The notes: a model not told the origin generated them from the sequence alone. Shown: positions 31,834 to 42,648, numbered from the stretch's first letter. The stretch is DNA of 64,000 bases from Paramagnetospirillum magneticum AMB-1 (GCF_000009985.1 NC_007626.1:2907943-2971942), one strand, 5' to 3'. Numbers and translations are program-made.

Positions 31834-33036
31834 ATGACCGAAGCGCTGATCTGCGACTACACCCGCACCCCCATCGGCCGCTATGCGGGCAGCCTGGCCG
31901 GCGTGCGCACCGACGATCTGGCCGCCCACCCCATCAAGGCCCTGATGGCCCGCCATGCCGGCCTGGACTGGAGCCGGGTGGACGAGGTGGCCTATGGCTG
32001 CGCCAACCAGGCGGGCGAGGACAACCGCAACGTAGCCCGCATGGCCCTGCTGCTGGCCGGACTGCCCCATTCCATCGGCGGCACCACCCTGAACCGCCTG
32101 TGCGGCTCGGGCATGGACGCGGTGGGCTACGCTGCCCGGGCCGTCATGACCGGCGAGGCCGAGCTGATGATCGCCGGCGGCGTGGAAAGCATGAGCCGCG
32201 CCCCCTTCGTCATGAACAAGGCCGACAGCGCCTTTTCCCGCGATGCCCGCCTCTACGACACCACCATCGGCTGGCGCTTCGTCAATGCCCTGATGGAGAA
32301 AGCCTACGGCACCGATTCCATGCCGGAAACCGCCGAGAACGTGGCCGAGCAGTTCAACATCTCGCGCGAGGATCAGGACGCCTTCGCGGCCCGCTCCCAG
32401 GCCAAGGCCTCGGCGGCGCAGAAGAACGGCCGCTTCGCCCAGGAAATCTCGCCGGTCACCCTGCCGGCCCGCAAGGGCGATCCCGTGGTGGTGAGCCATG
32501 ACGAGCACCCGCGCGAGACCACCGTCGAAGCCCTGGCCAAGCTGAAGGCGCCCTTCCGCGCCGGCGGCTCCATCACCGCGGGCAACGCATCGGGCGTCAA
32601 TGACGGCGCCGCGGCCCTGCTGATCGCCTCGCCCGCCGCCGCCAAGGCCCACGGCCTCACCCCCATCGCCCGCATCCTGGGCATGGCCACCGCCGGGGTC
32701 GAGCCGCGCATCATGGGCATCGGCCCGGTGCCGGCCACCCAAAAGCTGCTGGCCCGTCTGGGCCTGACCATGGCCGATCTCGACGTCATGGAGTTCAACG
32801 AGGCCTTCGCCGCCCAGGCCCTGGCCTGTACCCGCCAGCTGGGTCTGGCCGATGACGACCAGCGGGTCAACCCCAACGGCGGCGCCATCGCGCTGGGTCA
32901 TCCGCTGGGCATGAGCGGCGCCCGCATCGTCGGCACCGCCGCCCTGCAACTGGCCCAGACCGGCGGCCGCCGGGCGCTGTCCACCATGTGCATCGGCGTC
33001 GGCCAAGGCATCGCCATGGCCATTGAGAGAGTTTAA
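31834..33036 (+). CDS. paaJ: 3-oxoadipyl-CoA/3-oxo-5,6-dehydrosuberyl-CoA thiolase
   Basis: The gene encodes 400 residues. The active-site Cys is in TTLNRLCGSGMDAVGYAAR, and the C-terminal pair GGAIALGHPLGMSGARIVG and MCIGVGQGIAMAIERV complete the thiolase catalytic set. ALICDYTRTPIGRYAGSLAG and ALIKA-like phrases are typical of PcaF/PaaJ rather than acetoacetyl-CoA thiolases. It sits between paaI and paaK, which supports the phenylacetate role, though a role in beta-ketoadipate breakdown cannot be excluded. Confidence 0.87.
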   Translation: MTEALICDYTRTPIGRYAGSLAGVRTDDLAAHPIKALMARHAGLDWSRVDEVAYGCANQAGEDNRNVARMALLLAGLPHSIGGTTLNRLCGSGMDAVGYAARAVMTGEAELMIAGGVESMSRAPFVMNKADSAFSRDARLYDTTIGWRFVNALMEKAYGTDSMPETAENVAEQFNISREDQDAFAARSQAKASAAQKNGRFAQEISPVTLPARKGDPVVVSHDEHPRETTVEALAKLKAPFRAGGSITAGNASGVNDGAAALLIASPAAAKAHGLTPIARILGMATAGVEPRIMGIGPVPATQKLLARLGLTMADLDVMEFNEAFAAQALACTRQLGLADDDQRVNPNGGAIALGHPLGMSGARIVGTAALQLAQTGGRRALSTMCIGVGQGIAMAIERV

Positions 33037-33089
33037 CCTGTAACTGTCCTGGCGGAGACCCCGACAGAGGGTCCCGCCGCTTCGGGAGG

Positions 33090-34424
<1,335 letters not shown>

Positions 34425-34448
34425 AGGCTCCCTCCCCAACCCTATTCC

Positions 34449-34475
34449 CCCTCCCCCGGCTTTGCTGGGGGAGGG
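34449..34475. repeat. GC-rich intergenic hairpin between paaK and mgtC
   Basis: CCCTCCCCC (34449-34457) pairs exactly with GGGGGAGGG (34467-34475) around a 9-base loop. The flanks are runs of pyrimidines and purines. It lies where two convergent genes meet. This sort of C/T-rich palindrome is often dispersed in alphaproteobacterial genomes. No T-run follows. Confidence 0.6.
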
Positions 34476-34502
34476 TCGGGGTGGGGGCCCGTCGGTCTCC
34501 AA

Positions 34503-35195
34503 TCAATCCCCGGTGGGCGAGACCCGGAACTCCAGCACGTCGGCCAGCCCGCGCAATCCTTCCACCAGCCGTTCGACGTTGTCGCGGTCGGCGGTGCGGA
34601 TCACCATTTTGTATTCGAACACGTCGCCGCCCTCGCACAGGCGGTAACTCATGTTGGAGATGGTGAAGCCGTGGCCTTGGATCAGGCCGCGCAATTCACC
34701 CTCGGGCATGGCCCTGTCGCGGGCAAAGCGCAGCAGGTGGTGGGCGTAGAACTGCGACGGCATGCGGTATTCCACCATGCGGAACAGCGCCAGGGTCGCC
34801 ACCGTCACTCCCGTAGCCAGCAACGCCGGATAGTAGAACCCGATCCCGAACAGAATTCCCAAGGCGGCGGTCATCCAGATGGAGGCGGCGGTGGTCAGGC
34901 CACGCACCGTCAGCCCTTCCTTGAAGATCACCCCAGCCCCCAGGAAGCCGATGCCGGTCATGATGCCCTGGGCCATGCGGGTGGGATCGGTGCGCACCGT
35001 CTCCAGGGGCACCACGCCCAGCCATTCCCATTGGTAGACGGTCACCAGCATCAGCAAGGCGGAGGCGACGCAGACCAGGGCGTGGGTGCGAAATCCGGCG
35101 GGACGGCCGTGAAAGCTGCGCTCCGCCCCCACCAGGCTGCCGGCGGCCCAGGCGCTGCCCAGATGGAGAGCGATTTCCAGATGCTGCGGGTTCAT
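34503..35195 (-). CDS. mgtC: MgtC/SapB family membrane protein
   Basis: The gene encodes 230 residues. The N-terminal MgtC domain shows LGSAWAAGSLVGAERSFHGR, AGFRTHALVCVASALLMLV, MTGIGFLGAGVIFKEG and VRGLTTAASIWMTAALGILF with about five spans, followed by a C-terminal ACT-like cytoplasmic domain. MgtC proteins support growth in low magnesium and interact with other membrane proteins. ATG 35195 is selected because GGAGGGACGG precedes it. Confidence 0.9.
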   Translation of the reverse strand: MNPQHLEIALHLGSAWAAGSLVGAERSFHGRPAGFRTHALVCVASALLMLVTVYQWEWLGVVPLETVRTDPTRMAQGIMTGIGFLGAGVIFKEGLTVRGLTTAASIWMTAALGILFGIGFYYPALLATGVTVATLALFRMVEYRMPSQFYAHHLLRFARDRAMPEGELRGLIQGHGFTISNMSYRLCEGGDVFEYKMVIRTADRDNVERLVEGLRGLADVLEFRVSPTGD

Positions 35196-35342
35196 CCGTC
35201 CCTCCATGACCATGATGGAGAGCGAATTGTTACACTTTTATGACAGCCGATAAATCAGCCAAAAGCGATATCGGTTGGATGTCGAAACGCCATCTCCGTA
35301 AATCGGGAAGGCGGGCGGAAGCCTGCGCCTCCGCCCCGTTCG

Positions 35343-36323
35343 TCACATGGGCTGAAGGCCCAGCTTGCCGAACAGGCTCTTGTCCTTGCCCGGCGCGGCG
35401 TTCTTGGCGGTCAGCAGCTTCTGGCCGCAGAATACCGAATTGGCGCCGGCCAGGAAGCACAGGGCCTGCATCTCCTCGGTCATGCCTTCGCGGCCCGCCG
35501 ACAGGCGGACGAAGGATTTCGGCATGGTGATGCGCGCCACGGCGATGGTGCGGATGAAGTCGAAGGAATCGGGACGCTCGGCATCGGCCAGCGGCGTGCC
35601 CTGGATGGGGATCAGCAGGTTGATCGGCACGCTGTCGGGGTGCTTGGGCATGTTGGCCAGGGTCTGGATCATGCGGGCCCGGTCGGTACGGGTCTCGCCC
35701 AGGCCGACGATACCGCCCGAACAGACATGCAGCCCGGCGTCGCGCACCACGTCCAGGGTATCCAGGCGATCCTGGAAGGTCCGGGTGGTGATGACCTCGG
35801 AATAGTGCTCGGGGCTGGTGTCGATGTTGTGGTTGTAATAGTCCAGGCCCGCTTCCTTCAGGCGCTGGGCCTGCCACTTGTCCAGCAGGCCAAAGGTGGC
35901 GCAGGTTTCCATGCCCAGCGCCTTGACCCCCTCGATCATGGCCACCGCCACCTCGAAATCGTCACCCTTGGGGCCGCGCCAGGCGGCGCCCATGCAAAAG
36001 CGCGAGGCGCCCTCCTCCTTGGCCTGACGGGCGGATTCGACCACCTCCTCCACGGCCAGGAGCTTTTCTTTTTCCAGGCCCGTGGCGTAATGGGCGCTTT
36101 GGGGGCAATAGGAGCAATCCTCGGGGCACGAGCCGGTCTTGATGGAGATCAGCCGCGACACCTGGACGCGGTTGGCGTCGAAATGGGCGCGGTGGACCTT
36201 CTGGGCCTCGAACATCAGATCGTTGAAGGGAAGCGCGAACAGCGCCTCGATCTCCTCGGCGCTCCAGTCGTGCCGGAGTTCGCCGTCATTCGCCGCTGTC
36301 GCCAAAGCTGCCTGAGCCGTCAC
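35343..36323 (-). CDS. bioB: Biotin synthase
   Basis: The gene encodes 326 residues. BioB is a radical SAM enzyme that inserts sulfur into dethiobiotin. The cluster motif CPEDCSYCPQS, the [2Fe-2S] ligands in later Cys residues (ASRFCMGAAWRGP, METCATFGLL, GLHVCSGGIVGLGE) and INLLIPIQGTPL are present. The start is GTG 36323 with GAGGA seven bases upstream. It is encoded on the strand opposite the other bio genes, separated from bioF by a GyrI-like gene. Confidence 0.96.
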   Translation of the reverse strand: MTAQAALATAANDGELRHDWSAEEIEALFALPFNDLMFEAQKVHRAHFDANRVQVSRLISIKTGSCPEDCSYCPQSAHYATGLEKEKLLAVEEVVESARQAKEEGASRFCMGAAWRGPKGDDFEVAVAMIEGVKALGMETCATFGLLDKWQAQRLKEAGLDYYNHNIDTSPEHYSEVITTRTFQDRLDTLDVVRDAGLHVCSGGIVGLGETRTDRARMIQTLANMPKHPDSVPINLLIPIQGTPLADAERPDSFDFIRTIAVARITMPKSFVRLSAGREGMTEEMQALCFLAGANSVFCGQKLLTAKNAAPGKDKSLFGKLGLQPM

Positions 36324-36513
36324 CGCATTGTCCTCGTTTGATGCCTCGCGGGGGCCGCAATGTAGTCCTCCCCATGCGCCCTTTGCAACAGGAGCGAAAA
36401 CCCGTCCAGGTCATCCTGCGCCAGACAGGGCGCAGATTCATGTTTGCCCCTCGCCGGGCGGGTGCCTGCGGCACCCTTGGCCGCGGCCTCAATGGCCGCT
36501 GGAGCGACCTGCG

Positions 36514-37020
36514 TCAGACCTGGGGCTGGTTGCTCGGGCGCAGCGGGAGAAAGATATCAACCACCGCCTCGTGCTCGGGCACATCGGGAAAGAACGCCAC
36601 CCGCTGGAGAAAGGGCGGATCACCGCGCAATTCCTCGCCGCTGTCGGGCAGCCACTGGCCGTAGAGGCAGGCGAAGGCCGCCCCCAGCGCGTCGTCCGGA
36701 CCCACATGGCGCAGGACGGCGCAGCGCCCGCCGGCCAGAAGCCCCGCCACCACCCCGGAGCCGTCCTCGGTCACCGCCCGGTCGGTGGCGACGCACAGAT
36801 CCAGGCGGAAATCCCCGGGCGCCCCCTGGTCCGGGGCACCATGCAAGATATTGAAGGTGGCGTGAGTGCGCGGCGGCAGGCCATGGGCCTTGCGCCAGTC
36901 GATGAAGCGGCGGATGGTTTCGCCGATCCGGGCGGGATCGCCGCGATGGGTCATCACCGCCACCCGGGTCTCGGGAAACTGGACGATACGGACCGATTCG
37001 GGTGATGGGGTGTGGGACAT
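36514..37020 (-). CDS. GyrI-like (SbmC/AraC effector-binding) domain protein
   Basis: The gene encodes 168 residues. VRIVQFPETRVAVMTHRGDP starts a GyrI-like small-molecule binding domain, and FFPDVPEHEAVVDIFLPLRP ends it, with no DNA-binding domain attached. Stand-alone members bind small ligands or affect gyrase in enterobacteria. Its job here is unknown. It lies between bioB and bioF but nothing ties it to biotin. Confidence 0.72.
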   Translation of the reverse strand: MSHTPSPESVRIVQFPETRVAVMTHRGDPARIGETIRRFIDWRKAHGLPPRTHATFNILHGAPDQGAPGDFRLDLCVATDRAVTEDGSGVVAGLLAGGRCAVLRHVGPDDALGAAFACLYGQWLPDSGEELRGDPPFLQRVAFFPDVPEHEAVVDIFLPLRPSNQPQV

Positions 37021-37139
37021 GGGCCTATTCCTCTGCCGGGCCACCATAGCGCCATCCGGCCTCCGGCGCCCGGCGGAATTTTCCACGCCGCCAGATTGGA
37101 ATTGAGGCCCTGGGAAAAACCCTCTATCAAGTCGCGGTG

Positions 37140-38318
37140 ATGAAGGGCTTGGATGACAGCATCGGACGCTTCCTCGACGGCCTGGACCAGGCCGGTCGCA
37201 AGCGGGTCCTGCGCCCGGTCGACCCCCTGCCGGCCGGACGGGTCCGCGTGGGCGGGCGGGAACTGGTCAACTTCTCCTCCAACGACTATCTCGGTCTGTC
37301 GCGCCATCCGGAGGTGGTGGAGCGGTCGCGGCGCTGGCTGAACGAGTATGGCGCCGGCTCGGGCGCCTCGCGGCTGGTCACCGGCCATCTGGCCGCCATG
37401 GAGGCGCTGGAGGCCAAGATCGCCCGGTGCAAGCAAACCGAAGCCGCCCTGATCCTGGCCAGCGGCTGGCAATGCAACGCCTCGGTGCTGCCCGCCCTGC
37501 TGGACAAGGCCTTGTGGGGCGCCGAGCCCCTGGTCTTCGCCGACAAGCTTATCCATGCCAGCCTGCATGCGGGACTGGAACTGTCCGGGGCGCGGCGCTA
37601 TCGCTACCGCCACGATGACCTCGACCACCTGGAAAGCCTGCTGAAAGCCCATGCCGATAAGGAAGGGCCGCGCTTCATCGTCACCGAGACGGTGTTCTCC
37701 ATGGATGGCGATGTCACCGACATGGCCGCCCTGGCGGCACTGGCCAGCCGCTGGGACGCCTTCCTTTATGTGGACGAGGCCCATGCCACCGGCGTCCTGG
37801 GGGCCAACGGCTTTGGCCTGTCGCCGGGCATGGGCGCCGAGCTGGCCATGGGCACCTTCTCCAAGGGTCTGGGCAGTTTCGGGGCCTATGTGGCCTGTTC
37901 CGCCCGGCTACGCCACTACCTGATCAACCGGGCCTCGGGGCTGATCTACGCCACCGGCCTGCCGCCGGCCGTGCTGGGCGCCATCGACGCCGCCCTGGAT
38001 CTGGTGCCGCGCCTGGAGGGCGAGCGCACCCGGCTGCAGATGATGGGCCGGCGCCTGCGCGACGGGCTGCGGGCGGCGGGGCTGGATACCGGCCCCTCGG
38101 CCAGCCAGATCGTGCCCCTCATCCTGGGCGACGAGGGCCGCACCCTGGCGGTAGCCAAGGCGCTGGAGGACCGGGGCATTCTGGGCATCGCCATCCGCCC
38201 GCCCACCGTGCCGCCCGGCACCAGCCGCATCCGCTTCGCCCTGTCGGCGGTCCATTCCGATGCCGATCTCGACCGGCTGCTGGCCGCCATCCTGGACGCC
38301 GTGGAGGCCACCCCGTGA
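37140..38318 (+). CDS. bioF: 8-amino-7-oxononanoate synthase
   Basis: The gene encodes 392 residues. BioF joins pimeloyl-ACP (or -CoA) with alanine using PLP. SSNDYLGLSRHPEVVER, GSGASRLVTGHLAAMEALE, VDEAHATGVLGANG and the PLP lysine region MGTFSKGLGSFGAYVAC are conserved. ATG 37140 is used, but the GTG at 37137 is in frame; neither has a strong ribosome site. It is the first of five overlapping bio genes. Confidence 0.94.
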   Translation: MKGLDDSIGRFLDGLDQAGRKRVLRPVDPLPAGRVRVGGRELVNFSSNDYLGLSRHPEVVERSRRWLNEYGAGSGASRLVTGHLAAMEALEAKIARCKQTEAALILASGWQCNASVLPALLDKALWGAEPLVFADKLIHASLHAGLELSGARRYRYRHDDLDHLESLLKAHADKEGPRFIVTETVFSMDGDVTDMAALAALASRWDAFLYVDEAHATGVLGANGFGLSPGMGAELAMGTFSKGLGSFGAYVACSARLRHYLINRASGLIYATGLPPAVLGAIDAALDLVPRLEGERTRLQMMGRRLRDGLRAAGLDTGPSASQIVPLILGDEGRTLAVAKALEDRGILGIAIRPPTVPPGTSRIRFALSAVHSDADLDRLLAAILDAVEATP

Positions 38319-38953
38319 CGCCGCCCGTGCTGGCTGTGCATGGCTGGGGCTTCGACGCCGGATTCTGGATGCCGGTGCTGGAGCGCCTGCCCGATTTTCG
38401 CGGCGATTGCGTCGACATGGGCTTTTACGGCGCCCCCAAGCGTCCCAAGGTGCCGAGGCCGCTGGTCCTCGCCCATTCCATGGGGCTGGCCTGGGCGCTG
38501 GCCAATATTCCCCGGCCCTGGGCGGGGTTGCTGGCGGTCAACGCCTTTCCCCGCTTCACCCGCTCGCCCACCTTCGTGGACGGGGTGCCGCCCCGTCTGG
38601 TCGAACGCATGCTGACCCGCTTCGACGAGGCGCCCCAGCAGGTCACCGCCGACTTCCTCGGCCGCTGCGGCATCGACTCCCCCGACACCTCCGCCATCGC
38701 GCCCGAGCCGCTGAAGCAGAGCCTGGCCTGGCTGGGCCAGTGCGACGAGCGCACCGCGCTCAGGATGCTGCCCTGCCCAGTACAGGCCCTGGCCGGGACC
38801 AACGATCCCATCGTGCCCCAGGCCATGAGTCTGGCCAGCTATGCCCCGGAGACCCTGGTCCTGGTCGAGGGCGCAGGGCATCTGCTGCCGCTGACCCATC
38901 CCGACTGGGTGGCGTCGCAGGTGCGGCTCTTCGCCGCGAGGCTGGAGGCATGA
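38315..38953 (+). CDS. bioH: BioH-like pimeloyl-ACP methyl ester esterase
   Basis: The gene encodes 212 residues of the alpha/beta hydrolase fold. The nucleophile is in LVLAHSMGLAWAL (A-H-S-M-G, so the first glycine of GxSxG is Ala), the acid likely Asp in AGTNDPIVPQ, and the His in EGAGHLLPLTHP. It is some 40 residues shorter than E. coli BioH (256), mostly in the lid. Position inside the bio operon, starting with GTG that overlaps the bioF stop and ending on the bioC start, argues it releases pimeloyl-ACP from its methyl ester. BioG or another analogue is possible. Confidence 0.75.
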   Translation: MTPPVLAVHGWGFDAGFWMPVLERLPDFRGDCVDMGFYGAPKRPKVPRPLVLAHSMGLAWALANIPRPWAGLLAVNAFPRFTRSPTFVDGVPPRLVERMLTRFDEAPQQVTADFLGRCGIDSPDTSAIAPEPLKQSLAWLGQCDERTALRMLPCPVQALAGTNDPIVPQAMSLASYAPETLVLVEGAGHLLPLTHPDWVASQVRLFAARLEA

Positions 38954-39684
38954 GCCGCAAGCAGACCATCACCAAGGCCTTCTCGGCCGCCGCCGGGACC
39001 TATGAGTCCGCTGCCCGCGCCCAGGTCTGGGCCGCCGATTCCCTGGTGGAGCGGCTGGGGCCGATCCCCACCCCCATCAGGGCGCTGGAACTGGGATGCG
39101 GCACCGGCCTGCTGACCCGCCGGCTGGCCGCCGCCCTGCCCGCCGGGTCACGGATTCTGGCTACCGATCTCAGCCCCGCCATGGTCCAGGCGGCCAGCGC
39201 CGCCCTGCCCGCCCTTTCCTTCGCCGTGATGGATGCCGAGGCGCCCGGCGTGGCCGGGCCCTTCGACCTGATCGCCTCGTCCCTGGCGGCGCAATGGTTC
39301 ACCGACCTGCCCGCCACCCTGGGCCGTCTGGCAGGACTTCTGGCCCCCGGGGGGAGGCTGCTGCTCACCACCTTGGGCGCGGGCACCTTCGTCCAATGGA
39401 AGGACGCCCACCGGACCCTGGGCCTGGACTCCGGTATCCCCGACTATCCCGAGGCCGCCGATCTGGCCGCCATGCTGCCCGGCGCCCGGGTGGAACGCCT
39501 GCCGCTCACCCTTTCCTACAAGGATGCCCGCAACTTCCTGCTCTGCCTGGAAGCGCTGGGCGCCCAGACCCCCAAGCCCGGTCACCGCCCGTTGTCGCCG
39601 GGACAGGTCAGGCGCATAATCACCTCCCTGGGGAGCCCCTGCGCCATGACCTGGGACATTCTGCTGCTGGATTACCGCCCATGA
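38950..39684 (+). CDS. bioC: Malonyl-ACP O-methyltransferase
   Basis: The gene encodes 244 residues. BioC methylates malonyl-ACP so that the fatty acid system can build pimelate. AFSAAAGTYESAARAQVWAA is the BioC N-terminus, RALELGCGTGLLTRRL binds SAM, and ASSLAAQWFTDLPATL is a conserved post-motif. It overlaps bioH and bioD by ATGA on both sides. Confidence 0.88.
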   Translation: MSRKQTITKAFSAAAGTYESAARAQVWAADSLVERLGPIPTPIRALELGCGTGLLTRRLAAALPAGSRILATDLSPAMVQAASAALPALSFAVMDAEAPGVAGPFDLIASSLAAQWFTDLPATLGRLAGLLAPGGRLLLTTLGAGTFVQWKDAHRTLGLDSGIPDYPEAADLAAMLPGARVERLPLTLSYKDARNFLLCLEALGAQTPKPGHRPLSPGQVRRIITSLGSPCAMTWDILLLDYRP

Positions 39685-40298
39685 GGGGGGTGTTCGTCAC
39701 CGGCACCGACACCGATGTGGGCAAGACCATGGTCTCCGCCTGGCTGGCCCAGCACTGGCGGGCCGATTACTGGAAGCCCATCCAGACCGGCTCGACCGAG
39801 GGCACGGATTTCGAGTCCGTGGCGCGCCTCGCCCCCGCCGCCCGCATCCACCCTTCCGCCGTGGTGCTGCCCGCCCCGCTATCTCCCCACGAAGCGGCGC
39901 GGCGGGAGAAGACCCGCATCGACCTGTCATCCCTGGTGCCGCCCGTCACCGACCGCCCCCTGGTGGTCGAGGGCGCCGGCGGCATCATGGTCCCCATCAA
40001 CGAGGTCGCCCTGATGATCGACCTGATGGAGCGCCTGTCCCTGCCCGCCGTGGTGGTGGCGCGCTCGGGCCTGGGGACCATCAACCACACCCTGATGACG
40101 CTGGAAATGCTGCGCCGCCGCCGGGTCCCGCTGCTGGGCGTGGTGATGAACGGCCAGAAGAACCCGGCCAACCGTCAAGCCATCGAGCATTTCGGCGGGG
40201 TGCGGGTCCTGGCCGAGATCCAGCCGCTGCCCGCCGTCACCGCCGCCACCATTGCCGGCCTGCCTCCGCCCACCTTTACCTGTCCGGGTGACCCATGA
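39681..40298 (+). CDS. bioD: ATP-dependent dethiobiotin synthetase
   Basis: The gene encodes 205 residues. BioD closes the ureido ring of dethiobiotin with CO2 and ATP. The P-loop VFVTGTDTDVGKTMVSAWL, the KPIQTGS lysine segment, and VVEGAGGIMVPINE are present. It is a little shorter than E. coli BioD, at the C-terminus. ATG 39681 overlaps the bioC stop. Confidence 0.93.
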   Translation: MRGVFVTGTDTDVGKTMVSAWLAQHWRADYWKPIQTGSTEGTDFESVARLAPAARIHPSAVVLPAPLSPHEAARREKTRIDLSSLVPPVTDRPLVVEGAGGIMVPINEVALMIDLMERLSLPAVVVARSGLGTINHTLMTLEMLRRRRVPLLGVVMNGQKNPANRQAIEHFGGVRVLAEIQPLPAVTAATIAGLPPPTFTCPGDP

Positions 40299-41614
40299 CC
40301 CTGTCCTATGATGAGCTTCGGGCGCTGGACGCCCGCCATGTCTGGCATCCCTTCACCCAGGCCGGGACCGCCCAGCCGGCGATCCTGGCCCTGGGCGCCC
40401 GGGGAAGCACCATCTACGCCGCCGACGGGCGCGAATATCTCGATCTGGTATCGTCGTGGTGGGTCAACCTGCACGGCCACGCCAACCCGGCCATCGCCCA
40501 GGCCGTGGCCGATCAGGCCGGACGGCTGGAACAGGTGATCTTCGCCGACTTCACCCACGAGCCCGCCGCCCGGCTGGCCCACCGGGTGTGCAAGCGCCTG
40601 CCCGGCGACCTGAACCGGGTGTTCTATTCCGACGATGGCTCCACCGCCGTGGAAGTGGCGCTGAAGCTGGCGCACCAGTACTGGCGCAACCACGGACAGC
40701 ACCGCTCCACCTATATCGCCTTCGAGGGCGGCTATCACGGCGACACGGCGGGCGCCATGTCGGCCGGTCATTCCTCGGGCTATTTCGGCGCCTGGAAGGA
40801 AATGCTGTTTCCGGTGGAGACCGTTCCCTTCCCCGCCACCTGGAACGGCGACGAGACCGTGGAGGACAAGGAGCAGGCGGCGCTGGACGCCCTTGACCTG
40901 CTCTTCGCCGCCAACCCCGACCATGTCGCCGCGGTAATCATCGAGCCGCTGATCCAGGGCGCCAGCGGCATGCGCATGTGCCGCCCGGACTTCCTGCGCA
41001 AGCTGGAGGCCAAGGTGCGCGACAACGGGTCGCTGCTGATCCTCGACGAGGTGATGACCGGATTCGGGCGCACCGGCGAGATTTTCGCCTGCGTCAAGGC
41101 GGGGATCACCCCCGACCTGATCTGCCTGTCCAAGGGCTTGACCGGCGGCTTCCTGCCGCTGTCGGTGACCGTGGCCCGCGACGGCATCTTCGAGGCCTTC
41201 CTGGGCCAGGATCTGTCGCGCGCCTTCCTGCACGGCCATTCCTACACCGCCAATCCCCTGGGCTGCGCCGCCGGCCTAACCTCCATCGACCTGCTGGAAT
41301 CCGCAGCCTGCCAGCAGCGCATCGGAGCGATCGAAGCCATCCATCGCCGGCGCCTGGACGGTCTGAAAGGCCTTTCCAACGTCGCCCATACCCGGCTGAC
41401 CGGCACGGTAGCGGCGCTGGACGTCATCGGCGGCGGCAAGGGCTACGAGGCGGGCATCGGTCCGAAGCTGAAGGCGGCGTTTCTCGAGCGCGGCCTGCTG
41501 CTGCGGCCGCTGGGCAACGTGCTTTATCTGCTGCCGCCCTACTGCATCACCGACGCCGAGCTGGAACGGGCCTGGGATGCGGTCGATGAGGTCCTGCGGT
41601 CCTTGGCGAAATAG
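40295..41614 (+). CDS. bioA: Adenosylmethionine-8-amino-7-oxononanoate aminotransferase
   Basis: The gene encodes 439 residues. BioA uses SAM as amino donor to make 7,8-diaminopelargonate. VWHPFTQAG, LVSSWWVNLHGHANPAIAQA, YSDDGSTAVEVALKLAHQYW, LILDEVMTGFGRTG and the PLP-lysine motif CLSKGLTGGFLPLSVT are conserved. It ends the bio operon; its start overlaps bioD by 4 bases. Confidence 0.95.
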   Translation: MTLSYDELRALDARHVWHPFTQAGTAQPAILALGARGSTIYAADGREYLDLVSSWWVNLHGHANPAIAQAVADQAGRLEQVIFADFTHEPAARLAHRVCKRLPGDLNRVFYSDDGSTAVEVALKLAHQYWRNHGQHRSTYIAFEGGYHGDTAGAMSAGHSSGYFGAWKEMLFPVETVPFPATWNGDETVEDKEQAALDALDLLFAANPDHVAAVIIEPLIQGASGMRMCRPDFLRKLEAKVRDNGSLLILDEVMTGFGRTGEIFACVKAGITPDLICLSKGLTGGFLPLSVTVARDGIFEAFLGQDLSRAFLHGHSYTANPLGCAAGLTSIDLLESAACQQRIGAIEAIHRRRLDGLKGLSNVAHTRLTGTVAALDVIGGGKGYEAGIGPKLKAAFLERGLLLRPLGNVLYLLPPYCITDAELERAWDAVDEVLRSLAK

Positions 41615-41640
41615 GTGGGGACACTTATGATGCCTCTCTG

Positions 41641-42648
41641 ATGTACAAGCGCCTCCTCCGCCAAGCTCCACTGCTGCTGATTCTTCTGACCCTGGCCGCC
41701 GCCGGCGGGTGGTGGTGGTGGCGCGTCTCGGCTCCCGAGGTCGAGGTGGTAATGCCTCGGCGCGGCGCAGCGGTGGAGGCCATCTACGCCACCGGCACGG
41801 TGGAGGCCGAGAAATGGGCCCGCATCGCTCCGGTGGTTCCGGGACGCATCGCCGAGATCCTGGCCTTCGAGGGCGACGCGGTCAAGGAAGGCCAGCCCCT
41901 GGCCCGCCTGGACGACCGCGAGGCCCGGGCCAGGATCGCCGAGCTGGAGGCCAAGGCCGCCTATTGGCGCGAAGAGATGGCCCGCTCGGCGACGCTGACC
42001 GCGCGCGGCTACCGCTCCACCGAGGCGACCCAGAAGGCCCGCAGCGAGTACAATCAGGTCACCGCCGCCATCAACGCCGCCCGGCAAAAGCGCACCGACC
42101 TGCTGGTGACCTCGCCCATGGACGGCATGGTCCTGAAACGCGATGGCGAGATCGGCGAACTGGCCGAGGTCAAGGACGCCCTGTTCTGGGTGGGCGCGCC
42201 CCGCCCGCTGCGTATCACCGCCGAGGTGGATGAAGAAGACATCGCCCGGGTGAGGATCGGCCAGAAGGTGCTGATCAAGGCCGACGCCTTCGCCGAACGG
42301 GTGCTGGAGGCCAAGGTCGACCGCGTCACCCCCAAGGGCGACCCGGTCAACAAGACCTTCCGCGTCCGGGTGGTGCTGCCCGACGACACGCCTTTGCTGG
42401 TGGGCATGACCACCGAGATCAACATCATCACCGCCGAGCATGCCGATGTCCTGCTGGTGCCCATCACCGCGCTGAGGGACGGCAAGGTTCTGGTGGTGCA
42501 GGACGGCCGCACCGCAGCCATCGCCATCCAGACGGGCATCCGCGGCCGGACTATGGTGGAGGTGACGCAAGGGCTTGGGCCCGAGACCGCCCTCATCGCC
42601 TCGCCTCCTTCCAGCCTGAAGGCCGGCGACCGCGTCCGGGTGAAATAG
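41641..42648 (+). CDS. Periplasmic adaptor (HlyD/MacA-type) of an ABC exporter
   Basis: The gene encodes 335 residues. One N-terminal span (APLLLILLTLAAAGGWWWW) is followed by a lipoyl/biotinyl-like domain (ARIAPVVPGRIAEILAFEGD), a short helical hairpin (about residues 85-150) and beta-barrel parts (VDEEDIARVRIGQKVLIKAD). It should link an inner membrane pump to periplasmic partners. It is followed within 12 bases by the permease and then the ATPase. No outer membrane channel gene is nearby. Confidence 0.85.
   Translation: MYKRLLRQAPLLLILLTLAAAGGWWWWRVSAPEVEVVMPRRGAAVEAIYATGTVEAEKWARIAPVVPGRIAEILAFEGDAVKEGQPLARLDDREARARIAELEAKAAYWREEMARSATLTARGYRSTEATQKARSEYNQVTAAINAARQKRTDLLVTSPMDGMVLKRDGEIGELAEVKDALFWVGAPRPLRITAEVDEEDIARVRIGQKVLIKADAFAERVLEAKVDRVTPKGDPVNKTFRVRVVLPDDTPLLVGMTTEINIITAEHADVLLVPITALRDGKVLVVQDGRTAAIAIQTGIRGRTMVEVTQGLGPETALIASPPSSLKAGDRVRVK

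Noticed and set aside
37090..37139. BioR-type operator before bioF
   Set aside because: CTCTATCA matches only about 6 of 10 positions of the TTATCTATAA pattern, and nothing similar precedes bioB.
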